NCBI GenBank assembly: GCA_029237695.1
Contig: CM055267.1
Coordinates: 12,923,043-12,987,042, forward strand
DNA from: Conchocele bisecta
Lineage: Eukaryota > Mollusca > Bivalvia > Lucinida > Thyasiridae
Length of the DNA: 64,000 nucleotides
Direction: 5' to 3'
The notes under the pieces: generated by a model
What the model saw: only the letters and a program-made list of their open reading frames with translations
The model's database searches: none
Told to the model about the DNA's origin: nothing
Position numbers and translations under genes: made by a program
Part shown: positions 28,788-40,458 of the stretch, piece by piece
How positions within the stretch are numbered: position 1 is the first letter of the stretch
Layout: every line of letters begins with the position of its first letter

Positions 28788-29690
28788 TTTAACATGGGGG
28801 CTAAAATAGATTTTTGTCGAGCCCGCTTGCGGAAAGCGAGACATAGTGATCACAATGACGTCCGGGTGTCCGTCCGTGCGTCCGTCCGTGCGTCCGTCCG
28901 AAATCTGCGTTAAAGTTTTTAAATACCTTATATCTCTGCAGGCATAAGTCACATTGACTTAAAACTTCATATTCTTATTAGTCATCATCCATATATTCAT
29001 GCCATCATCCATATATTCATGCTGTATCCCACTCATGCGGCCCTTGTGCCCAAGGTCAAAAGGCTTAGAAGATTTGGTTAATTTTTTATCAAAATTTGCG
29101 TTAAAGTTTTCAAATACCTACGATCTCTGTAAACGTAAGTCGGATTTGCTTGAAACTTTGTATGCTTATTGGTCATCATCCATATATTCATTCTATGTCC
29201 CACTCATGCGGCCCCTGTGCCCCTATGTCAAGGTAAAATGACTTAGAAGTTTGCGTTATTATAAATCTGCGTTAAAGTTTTTACATATCTTATATCTCCA
29301 CAATTGTGACTCCAATTTACTTCCAACTTCCAATACTTTTCATCATCCATATTTTCATTCCATACCCTGCCCATGTGGTCCACATGCCGAAGGTCAAGGT
29401 CAAATGACTTTGAAATTTGTGTTAAAGTTTTTACATACCTTATATCTCCACAACGCTTACTCTGATTTACTTCAAACTTCACATAATTCTTTATTATCAT
29501 CAATATTTTCATTCTATAGCCCACCCATGCGGCCCACATGCCTAAGATCGAGGTCAAATGACTTTAAAATTTGCGTTAAAGCTTTTACATACCTTATATC
29601 TCCACAACCCTTAATTCAAACTTCAAATAAATGCACTCTGAGACCATCAAATGCCTCGGCGGGTTCAACATGCGGGCCGCGGCCATCTGG
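28788..29690 (+). mobile_element. Tandem-array element type C (CCGCTTGCGGAAAGCG head)
   Basis: Head TTTTTGTCGAGCCCGCTTGC with GTCCGTCCGTGCGTCC, several ~150-bp units with TTAAAGTTTTTACATACCTTATATC and CAAGGTCAAATGACTT, and tail GCCTCGGCGGGTTCAACATG...GCCGCGGCCATCTGG. Related elements at 35258, 38810 and 63516. Confidence 0.7.
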
Positions 29691-30362
29691 TTTCTCTCGA
29701 TATTGTCGATGTGTAGCAATATCAGCGAAATACGGCGATGCGATAAATACGATAACGCACAAATGTTGAGATATACCTGTTATTTTTTTGTCGAGTCGCA
29801 AAACAGAAAACATGCCTGCGTGTTCGTGTGCCAGTCCGTCAATCAGTGTTTGTTTTGTTTACTGGCCACCAAATATGAATTTATTTCGCACGTGTGTAAT
29901 TTTAAACACGCGGATGTGTTTACCTGCAGATATTGTCAGATAATAACAAATTAGTTTTAGTAATAAATCAACGATTGTCACTGGGAGGGTGATGGAGATT
30001 GCCAGTGTTTGATTAATCTTGAGTATATGTGTGTCAATAATGCTAAAATGTGCATTTATTTTATAATGATTAAAACTTTTATCTTTATCTTTTCGGAACA
30101 TAATTTCATAAAAAGTGTCCCAATTACATCTAGGCCAACAGACTAACGGCGACAACTAATGCGTGCCACAATAACAAAAAATTTCGGGATTCTTCTTTAG
30201 TTTGCTCGCAACCATTTACCCGACAACTGTCATAAAGTGTATTAAAACTGAAGTAAGTCGCTCTGCTTCCCACCACACACTCAATAACATTGATAATAAT
30301 GTTTATGCTCACTATGCAACTGATGTAAATTGTTTTCCCCTATACAACCGATTATTTGACTT
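29691..30362. other. KDM1A intron, nothing recognised
   Basis: No coding domain, repeat family or RNA gene identified; short open frames only. Confidence 0.3.
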
Positions 30363-30535
30363 CTTTCGCTTAGTCGGCTAACCAAAAGTTTGGCCGACTA
30401 ACGAGGAGGCTAAGCAAAGCCGATTTTGCTTAGTCGGCTAACGTGTTTGTGAAACACGTTTTTTCCCGTTAGTCGACAAACGGCCTGAAGTTTAGCCAAC
30501 TAACTGAGTTTAGCCGACTAACGGAGGATCGTGAA
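30363..30535. repeat. Cluster of TTAGTCGGCTAA motifs in both orientations
   Basis: Six copies or near-copies of TTAGTCGGCTAA / TTAGCCGACTAA within about 165 bp, allowing several alternative hairpins. Confidence 0.7.
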
Positions 30536-30540
30536 ATATG

Positions 30541-30770
30541 CTACAGGTCAGCCTCCTCCTCCTTTTTGCCCCATGATAAATTCCCCAATAGGAAATTTTG
30601 TTTTCGCAATAAAATCAATATTTTATGCAATAAAATCAAATAAAATAAATTGGGGAGGGTGACTTTTTTGTTATTGTTGACAGTACTTACATTTAAATAT
30701 TTTTTAGATTTAATATGTTTAATAGCCAAAAGTTCATCGGCAGCAAAACGTGGATTCATCATTTTTTACG
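30541..30770 (-). mobile_element. Partial MITE related to 44451-44820
   Basis: Shares GGGGAGGGTGACTTTTTTGTTA, TTAATAGCCAAAAGTT and CGGCAGCAAAA with the element at 44451-44820, lacking its other end. Confidence 0.6.
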
Positions 30771-30855
30771 CCATATATGGTTATTTACATCTTTGAAACT
30801 ATCCGAAAATGCAGTGTAAATATAAGTAATGACACCATGGGCAGTTGCGTTTACC

Positions 30856-30941
30856 GTATTATGAACAACAGTTGGTCTGTTTAAAGTTTGCGATAACTCC
30901 TCGCAAACTTTATTAAACAGACCAACTGTTGTTCATAATAC
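30856..30941. repeat. Near-perfect hairpin
   Basis: GTATTATGAACAACAGTTGG pairs with CCAACTGTTGTTCATAATAC; stem of about 37 bp with a tiny loop in a KDM1A intron. Confidence 0.85.
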
Positions 30942-31040
30942 ACTAAATTTTTTCCGTAAGTGTAACTCATTTCCCACAGTAAACAATTGTTACAAATGTT
31001 TTAAGTCCTACTGTCCTGTATATTGATCAATTGTTAAAAT

Positions 31041-31278
31041 GAGACACGCCATGCGATTTTGTACCTAAGGACATGTGCAATTTTTCATGAATATATATTT
31101 ACAGAAAATGTTTTCTGTAAAAGACGATGAAAGATGACAAAATTTTCATATCAATGCGGAATGCTGTGAAAATTTTGTCATCTTTTGACGTCATTTACGG
31201 AAAATATAATAAATTTTGTAAACATTTTTTATGAGATATCGCACATGTTCGTAGGTACAAAATTGCATGGCGTGTCTC
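31041..31278. mobile_element. Foldback MITE (GAGACACGCCATGCGATTTT ends)
   Basis: Long inverted repeat with ends GAGACACGCCATGC and its complement at 31265-31278, extending inward to a central TTTTGTCATCTTT pair. Confidence 0.85.
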
Positions 31279-31319
31279 AATTATACCTTGTTATAATGTC
31301 CTTATCTTAATGCCCGCAG

Positions 31320-31453
31320 GTTTAGAAGGTGCAGCGTTCCAGAGCCGGATGCCGTTTGACAAGATGACATCACAGGAAGCTGCCTGCTTCCCTGACATCC
31401 TACAGGGGCCCGCACAGGCCCAGAAGGTGTTCCTCTACATCCGCAACAGGCTG
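31320..31453 (+). CDS. KDM1A: KDM1A exon: SWIRM domain, first part
   Basis: Acceptor CCCGCAG at 31319, donor CTG|GTACGC at 31453. Encodes [40 protein letters not shown] and RNRL, closely matching the start of the LSD1 SWIRM domain ([20 protein letters not shown] in vertebrates). SWIRM packs on the oxidase domain and contributes to nucleosome and histone-tail binding. Enters in phase 1 and leaves in phase 0. Confidence 0.97.
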
Positions 31454-31641
31454 GTACGCTCTCGCACCTTCTCACCCCATCCCACTACATCTATGACTCA
31501 CCACAGAAATGGGGCTTATGACATTTGTGGCCAGTCAAGTCCTGGTCTGTGACTGACTAGATATAGAGGGCTTATGTTCGCCTTGTTTCTATGGCAGATT
31601 TGTTAAAAAGTGTTTTTCTTGATAACTGCTTCACTGATTTT

Positions 31642-31922
31642 CAGTCTCCGCGAAACTGCCAAATTTTACAGGACATTCGGTCTGGTAAACTTTATTTTTT
31701 ACCAGACCGGACAAAACTTTACCAGACCAAAATATTTTTATAAAAAATAAAATTGATTTTGTGTGATATTTAAGAGTTTGTTTTTGGCTTTTTAAGTATA
31801 TCAGTCACATAAGAAAAGCTAGCTAGCAACAGAAGGTGATTTCATTGAAGCGTAGAATAGAAAAGTAAAAAATAAATAAATATATAGTCTGACATTCGGT
31901 CCGGCGACTTTCGCAGAGACTG
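31642..31922. mobile_element. Foldback element (CAGTCTCCGCGAAA ends)
   Basis: Ends CAGTCTCCGCGAAACTGCC and GGCGACTTTCGCAGAGACTG; inner GGACATTCGGTCTGGTAAAC recurs near both ends. No gene. Confidence 0.7.
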
Positions 31923-31997
31923 GATTTTAATAATAGTTGTCCACAATGTGGATGGTGCTTTCTTTTGCATACAACTGATTTCCCACAATAAAGAGAG

Positions 31998-32140
31998 TCC
32001 TAATATTTAAGGTTATCTTGGTTGCACTGGTCTATCACAATAACAGTGTATTTGGATACAATTTGTTTTAGTGAAGCCCTATCCAAAGGTGTTTCTAAAA
32101 CAAAATTACTGGTATCCAAATATTTAGGGTTGTTACGGTA
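31998..32140. mobile_element. Foldback element, copy 1
   Basis: GTATTTGGATACAATTTGTTTT is inverted as AAAACAAAATTACTGGTATCC. A related hairpin with the same arms lies at 53575-53705. Confidence 0.6.
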
Positions 32141-32184
32141 CTTATTATCAGGCAGGTCTCGGAAACTAGGAATTTCATGTTAAC

Positions 32185-32347
32185 CCTTACTACACTGAAT
32201 TAATTTTTGTTGTCTGTCGGAAATGTGTTATTTCCAATATTTCTCGACAAAAAACCTGTTTTGACAGCTCATGAGAATCATCTCCACTGGAGACGATTCT
32301 CATGTGCTGTCAAAACCGTATTTATCTCCTTGCGTAGTGAAAAGGGA
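32185..32347. mobile_element. MITE family 2, copy 1
   Basis: Arms contain TTGACAGC ... GAGAATCATCTCC mirrored around the centre, flanked by TTGTTGTCTG and GTAGTGAAAAGGG. Family also at 39896, 51030 and 63205. Confidence 0.6.
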
Positions 32348-32389
32348 TCCAAAAGTTGTCTTTAATAGATAATGCTCTGTTTCGAAAAC

Positions 32390-33480
32390 TTAACGCTGTG
32401 TTAATTCATTATAACTTCTGTTTCCCCTGATGGAATGCTTTAATATTTCATAGATGCATTTGTAACAGCATCCCACATCATTCACCGGGGCGGGATCAAC
32501 TGATCCTGAGAATAGTGCTACAGTAGCCATTGCTTGTCGTAAAAGGCGACTAAACTGGCTTAACGATTGGGTTCATACTTTCCAGAACCCACTATACCGG
32601 ATTTGGCCCTCGTGTACATTTTTGGCTTTCTTGTATGTGAGAGTTGAGTCAGGCTATGCCCCATATATAAAAGTAAGATTAGCGCTAATCCTATTACTTT
32701 TGGGATGGGAAATATGACTTTTGGGTGGGTAATGATGCTGTGTGGCGAGGGCCTGGCACCAGATCAGGTTGTTCTAATTTCAGGACTGAATATATATTTT
32801 GATTGTAAATATTGAGTTCTGAAGTTGGGATTTACCCCCCTCGGACAGGTGGATACGGGACTCGACCCCGTTGACCCGTCTGCGTGTAGACTCCCTGAGG
32901 CTTGTACCTCTATGTCAGAAAAGCGGACGTTAAACCCTATTCACTCACTCACTCTACAGAATGCCCATGGTGCCCGCTAGCCCCAAGGTCAAGGTCACAG
33001 ACTTACGAAATGCTCCATTTCCAAAACTTAACACTCGGGTTAATTCATTATAACTTAATGTTTCTCTTAATGGAATGCTTTAATATTTTATAGATGCATT
33101 TGTAACAGCATCCCGCATCATTCTACAGGAAGTCTGTGGTTCCCGCTAACCTCAAGGTGAAGGTCACATACTTAGAAATTGCTCAGTTTCGAAAACTTAA
33201 CGCTCGGCTTAATTCATTGTAACTTCTGTTTCCCTTGATGGAATGTTTTAATATTTCATCGATGCATTTGTAACAACACCCAGCATCATTCTACAGAAAC
33301 CAAATGGTGCCCGCTAACCCCAGGGTCAAGGTGACAGACTTACTCTACATTTTTGGCACCATTTTACAGAAAGCATCGCGATCGATATAATGCAGTCTGC
33401 ATATTCCTACAGAAAGTTGGTGGTGCCTGCTAACCCAAGGTAAAAAGGACACAGACTTAGAAAATGCTCAGTATGGAAAT
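32390..33480 (+). repeat. Tandem-array element type D, interrupted by a SINE
   Basis: Units of about 165-190 bp with AACTTAACGCTCGG, CCCTTGATGGAATG and CAAGGTCAAGGTCACAGACTT. The first unit is split by the SINE at 32482-32954. Confidence 0.65.
32482..32954 (+). mobile_element. tRNA-type SINE
   Basis: Contains TTGTCGTAAAAGGCGACTAA near its head, a conserved body (GGATTTGGCCCTCGTGTACA; CTGGCACCAGATCAGG) and a tail GACGTTAAACCCTATTCACTCACTCACT, as in long mollusc SINEs. Inserted in a type D unit. Truncated relatives at 40184 and 48424. Confidence 0.75.
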
Positions 33481-33647
33481 TAAGCATCAGTGTGAGGGGA
33501 TACATGCTGTTGGCGGCATTATTGTTTTAGGCAAAAATGAAAAACAGACGACAATTTCCGTCTCCGGCGTAGTGAGGGTTAAGCTATTTCCTAACCTCCC
33601 CTGATGTTGGTATGCATAACACCGTTACTGCTGTTTCTTGTTTGCAG

Positions 33648-33726
33648 CTGCAGCTCTGGCTGGACAACCCGAAGGTGCAGCTGACGTTCGAGAATGCTCT
33701 CCCACAGATTGAGGCACCCTTCAGCA
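33648..33726 (+). CDS. KDM1A: KDM1A exon: SWIRM domain, middle
   Basis: Acceptor TGTTTGCAG at 33647, donor A|GTAAGC. Encodes [20 protein letters not shown] and IEAPFS, matching [20 protein letters not shown] of vertebrate LSD1. Enters in phase 0, leaves in phase 1. Confidence 0.97.
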
Positions 33727-33807
33727 GTAAGCATTGTACACATAGGACAGAAGTATGTTCGGTGGCTGATCAGTGAGGTTTAACCCTTAGACCGCTATCT
33801 TATTATA

Positions 33808-35250
33808 CCCCCCGCAACGAGTTGTGGGGGGGGGGGGTATACTGGAGTCGGGTTGTCCGTCCGTCCGTCCGTCCGTCCGTCCGTCCGTCCGTCCGTCCGT
33901 CCGTGCATCCGTCCGTCAACTTAACAGCAGAGAAATATTCTTATAACGTCTATTTCCTTCATCTAAAATGCTTAATATTTCACACGTGCATTCATGTAAG
34001 GCTCTACTACCATGCTGTGCCAAATCCACGACCGTCCAACCCCCGCTGATCCCAAGGTCAAGGTCAAATACTTAGTCTCTTTACAAAACTTAACATCAGA
34101 GAAATATTGTTATAACTTCTATTTCCTTCATCTAAAATGCTTAATATTTCACACATGCATTCCTGTAAGGCTCTACTACCGTGCTGTGCCAAATCCACGA
34201 CCGTCCAACCCCCGCTGATCCCATGGTCAAGGTCAAATACTTAGTCTCTTTACAAAACTTAACATCAGAGAAATATTGTTATAACTTCTATTTCCTTCAT
34301 CTAAAATGCTTGATATTTCACACATGCATTTCTGTAAGGCTCTACTACCATGCTCTGCCAAATCCACGACTGTCCAACCCCCGCTGATCCCATGGTCAAG
34401 GTCAAATACTTTGTCTCTTTACAAAACTTAACATCAGAGAAATATTGTTATAACTTCTATTTCCTTCATCTAAAATGCTTAATATTTCACAAATGCATTC
34501 ATGTAAGGCTCTACTACCATGCTGTGCCAAATCCACGACCGTCCAACCCCCGCTGATCCCATGATCAAGGTCAAATACTTACCGGTAGTCTCTTTACAAA
34601 ACTTAACATCAGAGAAATATTGTTATAACTTCTATTTCCTTCATCTAAAATGCTTGATATTTCACACATGCATTCCTGTAAGGCTCTATTACCATGCTGT
34701 GCCAAATCCACGACCGTCCAACCCCCGCTGATCCCATGGTCAAGGTCAAATACTTAGTCTCTTTACAAAACTTAACATCAGAGAAATATTGTTATAACTT
34801 CTATTTCCTTCATCTAAAATGCTTAATATTTCACACATGCATTCCTGTAAGGCTCTACTACCATGCTGTGCCAAATCCACGACCGTCCAACCCCCGCTGA
34901 TCCCAAGGTCAAGGTCAAATACATGGTCTCTTTACAAAACTTAACATCAGAGAAATATGTTATAACTTCATATAAAATTCTTAATATTTCATGCATGCAT
35001 TCCTCTAAGGCTCTACTATCATGCTCTGACATATCCCCGCTGATCCCATGATCACATACTTAGTCTCTTTACAAAACTTAACATCAGAGAAATTATAAAT
35101 GCTATTTCCTTGCTCGGATCTGCTTCACATTCACGTTCGTGCCCCGCTAAGCCCAGAGTCAAGGTCAGAAGCCCATACACTTGGAAATTTTTACATATTT
35201 AGGGGTACCTGGGCTCACGCGGAGGGTATTCCATAAGCCTCGCTTACTGA
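33808..35250 (+). mobile_element. Tandem-array element type B, seven 169-bp units
   Basis: Head is a palindromic TATACCCCCCGCAACGAGTTG region then (GTCC)n at 33857-33905. Seven to eight 169-bp units follow, each with CTTAATATTTCACACATGCA, TGCCAAATCCACGACCGTCC and AAGGTCAAGGTCAAATACTT. Tail at 35200-35250. Confidence 0.8.
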
Positions 35251-35257
35251 CCAATCT

Positions 35258-35812
35258 TGTTTTTGTCGCGCCCGCTTGCGGAAAGCGTGATATAGTCGGC
35301 ACTTTGGCGTACGTACGTACGTACGTACGTGTGTCTGGTTAAAGCTTTTGGTTAAGTTGTTTGGTTAAGTTTTTTGGTTAAAGTTTTTGGTTAAGTTCTT
35401 TGGTTAAAGTTTTTGGTTAAGTTTTTTGGTTAAGTTTTTTGGTTAAAGTTTTTGGTTAAGTTTTTTGGTTATAGTTTTTCGTTATACTATATCTCTGCAA
35501 CTGCTTTGCCCATTACCTTGAAACTTCACATGGGTGTTTATCATCATCTATATTTTCATTCTACCCCCCTCCCGTGCGGCCCCTGTGCCCAATGTCAAGG
35601 TCAAATTACTTTGAAGTTTTTGGTTAAGTTTTTTGGTTAAAGTTTTTGGTTAAGTTTTTTGGTTAAGTTTTTTGGTTAAAGTTTTTGGTTAAGTTTTTTG
35701 GTTAAGTTTTTTGGTTAAAGTTTTTCGTTAAGTTTTTCGTTATACTATATCTTTTTTTTTAGTGTCCATGCCTCGCCACAAGGCACGACATGCAGGCCGC
35801 GGCCATCTAGTT
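35258..35812 (+). mobile_element. Type C element with GGTTAAGTTTTT minisatellite
   Basis: Head TTTTTGTCGCGCCCGCTTGC and GCGTGATATAGTCGGCACTT, (TACG)n at 35307-35330, two tracts of ~13-bp GGTTAAGTTTTTT repeats around a unit with CAATGTCAAGGTCAAATTACT, tail CATGCAGGCCGCGGCCATCTAGT. Confidence 0.8.
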
Positions 35813-36094
35813 ATTGAGAAATAAGGCAATATATAAAAGAAACAGCAGACGACAATTGTTGTCAGTAGCTTAAAAAACTTCATTTGGTTGTTTGTAATCA
35901 TAATATTTAGCATTTCCATGCAGAACTGCCCATATTCAGTTCAAATTCCTTGAACATTCAAGGCAGTTCAAAGAAGTCTGTACACGATTAATGTCGTAAT
36001 GTTCTGGCGTCATTAAATGACGTAAATTGTGTGATGTATGACGTCACCTCTGTGTATTCAACGTCACATTTTTCTTTCCGGATAGTGCTGCGCA
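35813..36094. other. KDM1A intron, mostly unassigned
   Basis: Begins with a MITE family 2 edge (CAGCAGACGACAATTGTTGTC near 35844-35864); the rest is unassigned. Confidence 0.3.
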
Positions 36095-36463
36095 TCTGGT
36101 AATGTAAAACAAAAATAGCGAACAGCATGCTGGATCAGCGTAGCAAACTTGGTACGAAACTTGAACCAACACCATCCAGTGACATAATGACACGTTACGG
36201 TTAGTTTCTTTGTTGAACTATTAATTTAGTAAGCAAGACTGCTATTTAATCAACAATGTCAAACAATTTTACACATTTTGACCATATTCTGAATAACTTT
36301 TCACCAAACTATCGGAATATCGGAATGTGATAAACTTGGGACGCAGTGTAGCATTTATAAAATCAGCTGGTTTATTCCAAAATCGACATCATTTATTTTG
36401 ATGCCCACTAGACAAAATTTTACGAGAATTGCGCATTAGCCGATGTACAGAATTAGCTGACAT
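36095..36463 (+). repeat. Dispersed repeat with empty Polinton site
   Basis: Its reverse complement aligns with 1958-2234 followed directly by 21691-21790. The junction (CTTGAACC at 36160-36167) has no inserted DNA. This is a related copy elsewhere in the genome family, not the same allele. Confidence 0.75.
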
Positions 36464-36482
36464 GACCGTATGTATTTGCCAG

Positions 36483-36575
36483 GTGATGGTCCGTTGGTAA
36501 TGCGGATCCACTGTTACCTTGAGCGGTTCGGTTACGTCAACTTTGGTGTCTTTAAGAGACTAAAACCCTTCCCAG
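36483..36575 (+). CDS. KDM1A: KDM1A exon: SWIRM domain, end
   Basis: Acceptor TTTGCCAG, donor G|GTAAGT. Encodes GDGPLVMRIHCYLERFGYVN and FGVFKRLKPFP, matching the C-terminal SWIRM helix ([21 protein letters not shown] in vertebrates). Both ends are phase 1. Confidence 0.97.
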
Positions 36576-36677
36576 GTAAGTGAACTACTTTAAATTTACA
36601 CACTTAAAGATGGAAATGGACAGACAGAGTGCATTAGAAATAGGTTAACCGCATTGTAATTTTGAAATTTGCGGCGT

Positions 36678-38540
36678 ACCGTATTTATCGTATGTATTGG
36701 GACACCGGAAGTATTGGGACACCTCTATTTTTTACGAAAATAATTATTTTTGGGAGATTAAGATTTGGGACATACCTCAAATCAGCGTAAAATTCCATAA
36801 TTGTTTCGTATTAAGTTTTGGGACAACCCTTTTTCATCATTGTGTGAATCCATTTGGAGTGTGTACACATATTTGGAAGAACATGCACTTTTGATATTCT
36901 GCATTCTTAAATCCCAAAAACACGTTGTTCAATCCTTCCCAAAATGGTGTACGTGACAAGTGCCATTGTTTCGCTACGTCACAATTCAGTGCATGAGATA
37001 ATCAAGTTTCCAGTTAAAATTTCCCTCAAATTAATCACCTTAACTGATGGAAATTTTGATATATATTCACCAAAAATGGCAAGTTGGGAGTGCTTTAGAT
37101 TCTAAAGCACTCCCAACTTGCCATTTTTGGTGAATAAATATAAAATATATTCCATCAAATTAGACCCAAAATGGACGAATTTTTTTTTTTTTTATGGGAC
37201 ACATAGCCTCCTTTTATCTCACCGATGTGAATGTGCAGCTGATCACGTTTGCACATTTCGTAAATTAATCCGAGCAAACTGGGAATAAGATCAATTATTG
37301 GTCCCAGTAACAAAGCAGTGCTAATTGTTATGTGCTCGATTTCATTTTTCCGGCATGCGTTCACGCTCACCATTGGTGGAATATTAATTAGGTGTAAAGG
37401 CTGACCAATCGGAGATCGCGTATCAGTCGCGCAGATTAACTCGACCCAGATTAACTAAATTGTTACAGCACTGCCCACGCCCCCGGCGCATGTACACAAA
37501 TGTGTACGTGACAACTGGCCTTGTTTCGCTACGTCATAATTGAACCAGTGCATGAGATAATCAACTTTATTATATAACTGAGATTTTCGCCGAGAATGAT
37601 TTTTTTCTGCAAATATATCGGAAAAGGAAAGTTGATAACATTTTCAGAGCAAATGCGTAATAATTACTAATTTAATATTCGTCAACATTCGATATCGTTT
37701 ACAGAAAATGTACACTATTATCACTATTATCAGATTTATCTTTGTCGAAAATCTCACGTGATAAGCCTGATTACCTCATGAACTGGCGCAATATTATAAC
37801 ACGTCGGGCAAAACATGTCTATACAGGTCTGTACTCAAACCCACAGGTGGAATAGTCGGACGTGTGACACAAAGAAAATGACCATTTCAAAAATATCCAT
37901 TACCCCACCCACTTGATCTCGTTCTATATTAACGTCATGTACAGTACGATACCAGGTGGGTGGGATAATGGGATTTTTTTAATAGGCATTTATTTTGGTG
38001 TCATATGTCCGAGTCTTCCACCTGTGCTCACCATAAGAGTAAACACAGATTGCAACGCACGAGCTTGTCCGTGGCGTTGCAGCTGATGGAACAGGATATC
38101 GGTCATTGGGTCATTGCGTCATCATTACTACACTTTTTTCTACACGCGTTTACAATAATGGATTGCAAAACACGGACCTGCGTAGATCTACATTCTACAT
38201 GAACATGATGAATACATAAAACATGACGTTAACAATTCTTGGATTCAATATATGTATTACATGCGAAGATAACAGTGAAAACTTATGGCATATTATAGGC
38301 ATTGGCGACGTCGTTCATTCATAGTCACAGTGAGAATCGATAATTAGGGATTATTTAACACAAACACAAACTTTAATTCAAATTTTAATAATGACAATGC
38401 AAACATGAAATGAACAAATATTCCCGAATTTACCATAAATATTGGGACAGAAAAAAAATAAATATTTTTTTTATATTATATTTTGGGACACTAATTTTTT
38501 TAATTATTTTTTACTGTCCCAATATATACGGTAAATACGG
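36678..38540. mobile_element. Nonautonomous TA-flanked element (CCGTATTTAYCG ends)
   Basis: CCGTATTTATCGTATGTATT at the left pairs with AATATATACGGTAAATACGG at the right, with TA on both sides (36676-36677, 38541-38542). TATTGGGACA recurs next to both ends. No transposase; looks mariner/pogo-derived. Confidence 0.7.
37057..37132. repeat. Near-perfect hairpin
   Basis: ATTCACCAAAAATGGCAAGT pairs with ACTTGCCATTTTTGGTGAAT; stem about 34 bp, loop about 5 nt. Confidence 0.9.
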
Positions 38541-38809
38541 TATATCAGAAAATGATAAGATCGGAAAACATGTTTAATGGCGCCATTAAACAGATTTTCC
38601 AGCCACTGTGCCCAAGTTCAAAGTCAACTGAGTTAGAAGTTCACCTTGTTTGTAAGGCAAAAATGTTTTTTATTTTTTCGATAACTCATCAACCGCTTCA
38701 CCGATTTTGATAATATTTGGCCACAATGTGTGTCTAGGGATGGTGCTTTGTTTTGCATACGACCCACGTCCGACCGCCCAAGATCAAGGTCACTGAGAAC
38801 TTGATTTTG

Positions 38810-39296
38810 TTTTTGTCGCGCCCGCTTGCGGAAAGCGCGATATAGTCGGCACTTTGGCATACGTACGTACGGTTAAAGTTTTTGGTTAAGTTGTTTTGTT
38901 AAGTTTTTTGCTTAAAGTTTTTGGTTGAGTTTTTTGGTTAAAGTTTTTGGTTAAGTTTTTTGGTTAAGTTTTTTGGTTATAGTTTTTCGTTATACTATAT
39001 CTCTGCAACTGCTTTGCCCATTACCTTGAAACTTCACATGGGTGTTTATCATCATCTATATTTTCATTCTACTCCCCTTCCCGTGCGGCCCCTGTGCCCA
39101 ATGTCAAGGTCAAATTACTTTGAAGTTTTTGGTTCAGTTTTTTGGTTAAAGTTTTTGTTTACGTTTTTTTGTTAAGTTTTTTGGTTAAAGGTTTTGGTTA
39201 AGTTTTTTGGTTAAGTTTTTCGTTATACTATATCTTTTTTTTTAGTGTCCATGCCTCGCCACAAGGCGCGACATGCAGGCCACGGCCATCTAGTAT
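38810..39296 (+). mobile_element. Type C element, second minisatellite copy
   Basis: Same order as 35258-35812: TTGTCGCGCCCGCTTGCGG head, TACG run, GGTTAAGTTTTT repeats, TGTCAAGGTCAAATTACTTT, tail CATGCAGGCCACGGCCATCTAGT. Confidence 0.8.
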
Positions 39297-39436
39297 TATC
39301 AAGGCTGCCAGCGAGGGTTTAGCTTTGTTTAACGATGCCAGTTCTTGTTTTTCAATATATCTGTTACTACATTATATATATCTTACCCTGAGATCATCAG
39401 ATGCCTCAGTGGGCTCGACAAGCAGGTCACGGCCAT

Positions 39437-39683
39437 CAGGGGCCTGTTTCACGAAACTTCGTACGGCTAAAATGTTTGTAGGTGCAAAATTATGATAGTC
39501 TGTAAATTTCACATTAACCACGTTTTCTTGTAAACAATTATTGGATTAACATTTATTGAACATAGGCTGCATATGGTGCCTATGTTCAATAAATGTAAAT
39601 CCATCAATTGAAATTTCCAGACGATTCCAAATTTGCACTTACGAACATTTTAGTCATACGAAGTTTAGTGAAACGGCACCCTG
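39437..39683. mobile_element. MITE family 1, copy 2
   Basis: GGGGCCTGTTTCACGAAACT ... AGTTTAGTGAAACGGCACCC with the same inner GCTAAAATGTTTGTAGGTGC and ATAGGCTGCATATG centre as 1592-1816. Confidence 0.8.
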
Positions 39684-39895
39684 ATTCACTATTGTTCATT
39701 ACTTTTGTATAAATGTATGCATTGTTAATGATTTGCAGACTGGTTCTACCACCTGTCTGTAGTACATGATCTTGTTATTTCACTGATGCATATAAATATG
39801 TACAGTTGAACCTTCCTGGATGGCCACCTCTCTACAGCAACACCCTCTCTGTAATAGCAGCTATTTCATATCCCAAATGGATGATTACCTCTATG

Positions 39896-40095
39896 TCTAA
39901 TCCTTAAACTGCTGAGTACTGACATTGTCGTCTGATGTTGCGTTTGCATTCTTTCTCAATAAAAACATGTTTTGACTGCACTTTAGAAAATGGAAATGAT
40001 TCTAAAATGCTGTCAAAGCATGTATTTGAGAATTCTCAAAGAAAATAAATAAACAGCAGAGGACAAAATCTAATTCAGCATTAACCTCCTTACAA
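39896..40095. mobile_element. MITE family 2, copy 2
   Basis: TTGTCGTCTGATGTTGC and AACAGCAGAGGACAA edges around ACATGTTTTGAC ... GTCAAAGCATGT inner arms. Confidence 0.65.
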
Positions 40096-40183
40096 CAGCC
40101 AGTTTTGCATCTTCCCAGGGGTGGCTGTTGTAGAGAGGTTGCACTGTAAATCATTCTGAATTTGCTAACTTTGCTTACACCAA

Positions 40184-40458
40184 GGTCAAGGGTGGGTGGT
40201 TGGTCGGGAGAACGCGATGGTGTAAATTAACAGTGGGGCTCCTCCTTATAGGAATCACAATTTGCCTGGTTTGGCCCTCAGGTACATTTTTATCTTTGGC
40301 TGTTTTTGTTAACTAGGAGTTGAATTGGGTTATTGCCCATTATAAAAGTAGTAAGAATATTACTGATCCTACTGCTTTTGGGAGGGGGCCAAATGATTTT
40401 GGTGTGGCGACGACCTGGCATCAGATCAGGATCATTCTGATTTCAGAGCTGAATATAT
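40184..40458 (+). mobile_element. SINE, truncated copy
   Basis: Shares CTGGTTTGGCCCTC, GAATTGGGTTATTGCCCATT, CTGGCATCAGATCAGG and AGCTGAATATATA with the SINEs at 32482 and 48424. It is cut off by a fragment beginning CCGTATTTTGCCGTGTATAG (40459-40630). Confidence 0.7.

Noticed and set aside
33857..33905. GTCC run as a functional regulatory site
   Set aside because: A simple tetranucleotide microsatellite at the head of a tandem-array element; similar runs occur at the heads of other such elements.
34012..35051. Series of 68-codon frames spaced 169 bp apart
   Set aside because: The same frame recurs because the DNA unit repeats; each ends at the same stop and has no domain.
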